A stretch of 64,000 nucleotides of DNA. It comes from Diploscapter coronatus. Its lineage: Eukaryota > Nematoda > Chromadorea > Rhabditida > Rhabditidae. The stretch lies in NCBI GenBank assembly GCA_964036155.1, contig OZ038423.1:78755249-78819248 (forward strand). Direction: 5' to 3'. Below are positions 58,137-64,000 of this stretch, piece by piece (the first letter of the stretch is position 1; every line of letters starts with the position of its first letter). A model generated the notes under the pieces. It saw only the letters and a program-made list of their open reading frames with translations, was not told the DNA's origin and searched no databases. Both the position numbers and the translations under genes were made by a program.

Positions 58137-58225
58137 TGTATTCCACACCCGCTTTTGGGGAGAGAATAGGGGAGGGGGTAGGGGAAAAGAAAAGTGGGTG
58201 TGAGTGTGGAATACAAGAGGTCGTT
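58137..58225. repeat. Hairpin with GTATTCCACACCCGCTTTT arms
   Basis: GTATTCCACACCCGCTTTT pairs with AAAAGTGGGTGTGAGTGTGG..AATAC around a purine-rich GGGGAGGGGGTAGGGG loop. A similar GTATTCCACACC..GTGGAATAC pair occurs at 44609-44690. Confidence 0.75.
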
Positions 58226-59386
58226 TATTAGTTCATTCCACTTCTTGTGATTAGTTGTACTTCAGCCAAATTACTTTCTTGCCTGGTATCCGACAGGTGA
58301 ATTGGAATAACTTCAATGACGTGCACCTGTCTTGGCATAGCCTTTTCCTTTAGTTTTTCAATCAATTATCCCATTATATGTACTTAATTTCAATTTGCTT
58401 CAATTCATCATCGAAAATTCAATGATAAAGAAAATTTCGCTTCATCACGACATCACAACATATAGCAGTGGCCGACAACTCAACGGGCGAATTCCTATGA
58501 CGTGCGTCTGAGGCTTTTCCCTGCTTTCACTGTACTCCTCCATCGATTCACCTAGGCATTTCCCGAAGTCCATTTCAGCTTCAATTTTGTCGTGTGTCTT
58601 TTCGTTGCTAAATGCCAGTTCATCTTTTCCTAATTTGTGCATTACTTAGGCGACATTCCCTCCAGGCCTTTGTCTGCTGCAATTGCTGCCTCTCTTTCTC
58701 TCTCTACCTTTACCTAACCAAATGCCTTCCAAAACGCGTGTGTCTATTCTTTGGCGTTTTTTATTTCGGATTTAGAGGGCTAAATATTTGCAAAAATCAG
58801 GTAGTACGTTTAAAATTAGCTTTATTTTGCGTTTCGTTAAATTCATTTATATCATTAACTATTTGATAATAGCTGATGATGATGATAAAGATTGGATCTT
58901 CATCACCTTTGATATTATATCGTCATCATCGCTCTTTAATCTTCTGTCACTTGATCAATTTTCTTTAATGTGTTACCGTAATTTTCTTTTCTTTTCTAGT
59001 ATCCATAAATTCAACCTGAACGTTCAATTTAATGGACGTGTTTCGCGAAACAGCCGAGTTAATGCGCTCTCGTGAGTGATCGTAAAGTGCGCATAATTGA
59101 GAGTGGTGTAGTGAGTAGGGTTGCAGAGTTTCAATTGTTGGAATGAAGTTGTTTATGAATTGCAAGCCGCAAACTCTGCAATTCTTCGTCGCTGTTCGAC
59201 TTATTCATTCAGTTTATAAAGCACATATTGAGGCTGAAAAAACGCCTGCTGCAGCCTAGTTACCTTTCCGGTGGTCATATTCTAGCAGAAGAAGCGAAGA
59301 GAAACCTGGATTAATTCATTGCATTTAATGGGATTCATGGAGGCGATATAAATGTGAATTTAACGTTTTAGGGCTATTCGGAAATC

Positions 59387-59507
59387 GCACGACATCAAGA
59401 TCTCAAGACATGCGAAATAGTGTTATGGTTAGAGTCGGGTATTGGCTGATAGGATTTCCTTTCCCATACTATTTCGCATGTCGTGAGGTCTTGAATATCG
59501 TGCGGTT
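59387..59507. repeat. MITE family 3-like palindrome
   Basis: CGCACGACATCAAGATCTCA..GACATGCGAAATAG pairs with CTATTTCGCATGTCGTGAGG..TCTTGAATATCGTGCG. The arms are nearly full length, with a short loop. Confidence 0.82.
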
Positions 59508-59969
59508 TACAACGATGTCTTTTAGGCCAATTACATTCGTATTCAGGAAATCTTGCATTCCTCATTTCTTCTTTAAATTTTCGAAATTCTAAGCCGACCA
59601 ATTTCTGACTGATTTCCACCTTGTGATTCACCTTATAATTGAATCCTGAATCTTAAAACAAACAAGCACAGTTTGTCAGCAGACGTTGTTTCCCCCACCC
59701 AATAATTGCAAATGTTCAAATGTCTTCCCTTCCAGGTCTCTGCTTAGATTCTCTCGGCCCAAACCAGACGCAGTTCTCCAGCTAACAGCCAACAAGCCGA
59801 CTCTAGGCCAGCATCCCCCACCTACCTTTTAATGCATCTTATGTGCCACACAGCCAACCCCAAGCAAGCAAGCAGCAAGCTTCCATGCTTCTGCTTTGAT
59901 TTCCTTTCTGCCTTCCACTTTTGGCTCTCGACCTTTCCTTTCCCTTAGTCTTTGTATTTTTATTATTAT

Positions 59970-60106
59970 GGGCGTCCTGTATAATTCCCACTAAAACGAT
60001 TTGTAAAATTCGCCAAAGGTTTTTTTTTCTTTTCCCTCCATTCCATAACTAAAAACCGTGGTGAATTTTACAAATCGTTTTAGTGGGAATTATACAGGAA
60101 GCCCAC
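59970..60106. repeat. Near-perfect 45-bp stem hairpin upstream of the globin gene
   Basis: The left arm (59970-60015, CCTGTATAATTCCCACTAAA..ACGATTTGTAAAATTC) and right arm (60058-60106, GAATTTTACAAATCG..TTTAGTGGGAATTATACAGG) match almost perfectly, with a pyrimidine-rich loop. High arm identity suggests a recent element. Confidence 0.88.
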
Positions 60107-60317
60107 GCTATGCGCAGTGTTATTTATTCTAATCTCACCAAATCTTTGACTATCCGATAAGAATCTTCTTTCCACCCTTTCAAACCGCTTATTTGCACTT
60201 CACATTTCGTACCTCGTTAATCAGTCTGTTTTTCATCGATCTCATTTTCTTCGCTCTTTGGAACGCATTATTTTAATTTTATTCAAGACTGATAATTTTC
60301 AGAATCTTGAATCAGCA

Positions 60318-63300
60318 ATGTTTCTGATCGCAAAAATCGTTCGAGGCCGACGTTTGCTTCACGAACTTGAACAACAGGAGAAGGATGAGGCTGCAGCCAA
60401 TGCTGATCATCTCCAGGTTATCCAAAAATAACCCATATCAAAGATATTTGGAACCCATAGATAAATTAATTTGAAAAAAAACAACATTTCTTTTACCGCT
60501 CCATTTATAACGAAAATCTACTTATCTAAACAAAATGATATTACTGACTCCAAAAGCTGATCCCGGAATTTTGCGAAGTGAACCTCCTATAAAAGCGGAA
60601 ATGCAGTCGCCGAAAAGCAAAATATTGGCGGAAAGAACGAAGAATAAACTTCCTTTAAATAGCTATTTCGAAAAGCACGATTTTCGTTCATTTTTTATTC
60701 AGAATAAAAATAATAGTAAATTTTTAAATTTAAAAACAAAAAATAGTAAATTTCAGCACATAATTCCTGATCAAATTTGGCACATAGAAAAAAAAAAACA
60801 TCGGTTTTTTTCTTCCTTTCTTGCCTCTTCATACTATTCTTTAGAAAAACTGATCTTTTTCTAGGAGCCTCAAATTTAGATTTGTATATTTTAGGCCCCC
60901 CGTCGAGGTCAGATCAAACATCGACGCTCCAGCCCCGTTTTGCTGCTCGATGACGCCGAATCGCCTACCGAAGCCCGTGGCAGGCAGTCGCGAAGGTCTT
61001 CTTGTTTGATGTAAAATATAAGCATTCGGCGAACGTTTTTGCAATTCTCATTTTCATTTCATAGAGGTTTATCCCATTTTGTCGAAATATACCTTTGCCC
61101 CATAGGTTACTACAAATTATTGTTTACTTAGGGAATGAAGCAAGAGCCAAATTAGGAAAAAAACAAATGCCCCGAAAGCCAATCGGCTCGCTGCACGAAA
61201 TGCAGAGAGCGAAAAACAAACTACTTGCAAACTTGACTCCGGGAAGTTGAAATGAGCAGATTTTGAATGAAACTCGAGACTTAAAATTGAGAACCCCTGT
61301 AGATTATTTGAATCACGTGGAGAAATGATGAAATATGACAAGTTTCAGGAGCGTGATGAGGCAGAAAACAGAAAGCGGAGATACGCTGGATATCGAGAAA
61401 GGCGGACTCAGGAGGACTAGCAGCATGCCAAGTCTTTGTGAGATGCTGCGTAGGAATAAAGCAAAACATACAAATCAATCAAGTAAAATCGCATTTCAGC
61501 ATCGACATCCAGGAGGATCTACGATTATGACAGTAAACTCACGAAACTTCAGAAGAAAGCACTAAAATTCACGTGGTCCAGATTGCAAACGAGGAACGGA
61601 GGGAAGAGAGTCGAAAGTGTATTTGAGGATGTAAGAAATTAAAAAAAGAATAAAATTATGATCTTCAGCAAATCTTCATTAGACAGTATAAGTTTTATCT
61701 TGATCTTCAAAAATTAATTGAATCAATCAAACTCATTGTCAGGTATTCGATCGAGTCGTTCGCCACCTTCCACAAACCAGGGAAATGTTCAATACACGAG
61801 CATTTTTATGTGCAATTTCACGAAATGAAACCTCTTCACTGCGAGACCACGCGAGGGTAATTTTATTCCTTCATTCATTTGCTGATTTATGTAAATTGCA
61901 TGATAAATGTTCGTTATTAATTCCATCAGCCTTTACTCTTTGCTTTTCATTATGCACAATATTTGAGTTGAGGGGAAGTTGAAAAGGAAATTAATCGAAA
62001 GGGCGGAGATCGGACGCGTTTTCCGCGATAGTTCTAAAATAATTTTTCCTCATTGTTGGAATTGCGATGAGTCATGTCGTGTAATGTACGTATATAAAGA
62101 TCAACATTTCATCCGATCTATGAAGTAATGCAAAGATGTCTGATGAAAACACATGACGCGACTATGCGTAGTTTATCCGAGATTCTTGGATCATCTTCGA
62201 AAATAATATCGATTAGCAGATTATTATCTCCACATTTAGCTTCTAATTGCGCCAGCACAACTTCCTCTTTAGTCAATATTTCAAAATTTGAATAGTATAG
62301 AGAACTTGTTTCAATAAAAACTAGAGAAATTTCAAATAAAATAGGAAAGTTGAATATATTTCAGATGACAGTTCGCATGATCGATGTAGCTGTTCGAAAT
62401 CTGGAGGTTGAGACGAGGAAACGTTCAGATACGGGCTCTGATATGGACCCTTTGCTTATTGGTATTGTTGATTGGGGAGAAAGTCAATATTCATGCAGAA
62501 TTATAAATCGACTTTAGAGGAGCGAAATAGTGAGTTGCGTAGAAGAGAAACGAGAGGTGAATAGCGTAATTTTTGAATACCGACGCGTTCTCTCCAATCA
62601 ACTATAAAAGATTTTATCGTTCTCATATCCATAGGTATTAGTGCCGAAAAATATCCATTGCGCTGCCGCACATAAGACGTTCAAATTTCTCACGCTGCAT
62701 TGCACTTACCTGCAAGACAATCTTTCTCAGATTTACAACAACAAAAAAATCTTCGTATTCATTGCAAATTTGTCTCGGAATTTTTTTTGAATTTCTTTCA
62801 ATTTCAAGTCCCTTGCTAGGCCCCGACCCTAATATACCCACCCTCAAATTTAATGGGGAGTCATTATTTTGATATTATTTCTCGTGCGCAATTAACCCGC
62901 TGTTAATTACCTTCGAATGACGCATTTGATCTTCATTTTCTTGTGTGCAAAGTGGTCGAAATACCATAGCACAAAATATAGTAAGGTCTTGCTTGAATCT
63001 GCTTCTGCTAAGTGTTTACTTGTGAGTTAGTAAAAGCAGAAGGCAAGAAGGTTACACCCGTAAGCAGCAGCATTTCAATTATTTAATTGTGTATGATCAA
63101 GTGGACAAATTCATAGCACATTCGATAGACGATGACAGGGCCAAGTTTTCGACTAAAACACAGTCGCGCGCGAATGTGAATTCAAATTTGGTCAAATCTG
63201 CTGACATTCTGCACGTCGCGAACATCTGCCTTCTTGAAATTCTATATTTTGAGTTTTTTTTGGCGAAGTCGTTTCTCTAATGGCTCATAATTGATTAGAA

Positions 63301-64000
63301 GGCTAAGGTACAGAGCATGACACGATTTCTATTTACAAAAATGCCCATGAGAATACTTAGAAGCCAGAATTTTTCGCGCAAAAGCATTCCGAAAAATGAT
63401 ATTTTTGGAAATTAATCAGACATTTCCATGCACTATTCTGCGTCTAAAAGCGGGGATACCAAGTGCTCAATTATAACAAAAAAGACGTCAGTAATAAAAC
63501 GAGAATAGGATTCGCGAATTGCGTTTTTGAGTTAATGACGACCATTCAGGTCGATCTCACGGTCAGCTCCGACCCTATGGGATGAACTCGCACTTCTGGG
63601 AAAAGCTAGGAGAATGTATCATCGATGTGGTGCTGAGTCAGGAGGCTGTTCGCGACTTGCCCGGAGCTGCACAGGCTTGGGTCATATTCACGGCGTGTTT
63701 AGTGGATCAGGTAAACAAATGAAGAACATATCAGCAGACGCTGAAGAATAGCTAGTTATTAGGTTCACAAGTGAAGAATTGCTAACACTCAGCTATAAAT
63801 AAAATCTTCGATAAGCTACTTATCATCAAGATTTGTTTTTATGATGAATGGATTTAGATGCGAGCCGGTTTCGACCTGAACAAGCAGCAACCACAACAGC
63901 TAACCAAGCAGAACATCGTCAATTTCCATGCAGCACACTTTCTTGATCCTAATGAACAACATCCGAACAACTCCCTCGGCAGAATTGACGAGACCAGTGG
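60318..64000 (+). CDS. Nematode globin with N-terminal extension (3' end outside window)
   Basis: This is a heme-binding globin-domain protein. Exons in phase: 60318-60416, 60895-61010, 61349-61437, 61500-61630, 61743-61856, 62365-62461, 63550-63710, and 63858 past the window end, at least 316 aa. Residues 1 to about 110 form a basic, Ser-rich extension (RRGQIKHRRSSPVLLLDD, RRTSSMPSLSSTSRR) with several possible basophilic kinase sites. The globin fold begins about residue 112: KALKFTWSRLQTRNGG (helix A), VFDRVVRHLPQTREMF (helices B-C, CD1 Phe), SLRDHAR (distal E7 His, about 181), GRSH (proximal F8 His, about 219), and FWEKLGECIIDVVLS...AAQAWVIFTACLVDQM (helices G-H). The start Met follows an acceptor-like AG at 60302, so the first exon may be trans-spliced or an upstream exon may exist. 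Role unknown; the extension suggests signalling or membrane association rather than bulk oxygen transport. Confidence 0.85.
62468..62602. mobile_element. MITE family 1, copy E
   Basis: Ends TTGATTGGGGAGAAAGTCAA and GACGCGTTCTCTCCAATCAA. It lies at the very start of globin intron 6. The donor GT of GTATTG is at 62462, five nucleotides before the inverted repeat, exactly as for copy D. Confidence 0.88.

Larger units (their letters stand above)
56217..60317. other. 4.1-kb spacer rich in hairpins, no gene recognised
   Basis: It lies between the channel and the globin gene. Short open frames have no motifs. Four separate palindromes (57417-57543, 58137-58225, 59387-59507, 59970-60106) make up most of the recognisable structure. 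Confidence 0.5.

Noticed and set aside
61525..61544. 20-nt GT..AG micro-intron in the globin gene
   Set aside because: The 62-nt intron 61438-61499 explains the frames with a normal size and a TTTCAG acceptor.
61438..61565. Continuation of the globin extension frame (CEMLRRNKAKH...) to a stop at 61563
   Set aside because: It reads into an intron. Splicing 61437 to 61500 restores the globin frame with helix A, so the continuation is not coding.
61335..62461. Initial idea that the right-end gene encodes a large NALCN-accessory protein (UNC-79/UNC-80)
   Set aside because: Once the exons were joined, the helix A, CD1 Phe, E7 His and F8 His pattern showed a globin.

Overview
The window is nuclear DNA from a nematode, most likely a free-living or facultative member of the Rhabditida. 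Coding exons are interrupted by many GT..AG introns, mostly short, whose 3' ends read TTTTCAG or TTTTTAG. Several genes have such an acceptor a few bases before the ATG, as expected for spliced-leader trans-splicing. Genes are tightly packed in the middle, in same-strand runs that look like operons. The gene content (sre-type chemoreceptor, FkbM-like methyltransferase, GT11 fucosyltransferase, anion-type Cys-loop channel, N-terminally extended globin) is nematode-like. There are no rRNA genes, CRISPR arrays or bacterial operons.

Left arm (1-20 kb): AT-rich and rich in repeats, with fast-evolving accessory genes. On the + strand is a GT11 alpha-1,2-fucosyltransferase-like gene with a frame break and a small inverted-repeat element in its last exon (485-2645). 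A repeat field (3-6 kb) holds a 750 bp foldback element, three copies of an interspersed repeat, and a GC-rich hairpin block. On the - strand is an FkbM/Methyltransf_21-like gene (8381-6189), then a 900 bp foldback element, an sre-like chemoreceptor with two frame problems (15063-12470), an 800 bp inverted-repeat element, and a broken fusion gene in which an Endonuclease_NS_2-type domain is followed by a C2H2 finger (18408-17385).

Conserved housekeeping core (20-42 kb): on + an apparent operon of hnRNP L (hrpl-1), PSMD9 (psmd-9) and an SLC25A32-type mitochondrial carrier; on - eIF4E followed by a small one-pass mitochondrial protein resembling complex I NDUFA3; then on + the proteasome subunit alpha-1 gene (pas-6/PSMA1), divergent from eIF4E. 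Exons here are GC-richer than the surrounding DNA. Complete exon chains with consistent phases could be written for all six, apart from one carrier intron that lacks an AG acceptor.

Right arm (42-64 kb): a 4.9 kb gene-free stretch, then an 18-exon Cys-loop ligand-gated channel (46528-56216, 630 aa, PAR motif before M2). Its sixth intron carries a full-length antisense RTE/BovB-like LINE with an intact 992-aa endonuclease/reverse transcriptase ORF, a 41-nt poly(A) tract, a perfect 17-bp target duplication, and a tRNA-like 5' head with A and B boxes. After a 4 kb hairpin-rich spacer the window ends inside a nematode globin gene with a long basic N-terminal extension.

Non-coding theme: at least three families of short palindromic elements (MITEs) recur through introns and spacers. 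Copies of two families lie within about 5-20 bases of splice sites in four genes. This placement is the most unusual pattern seen here.
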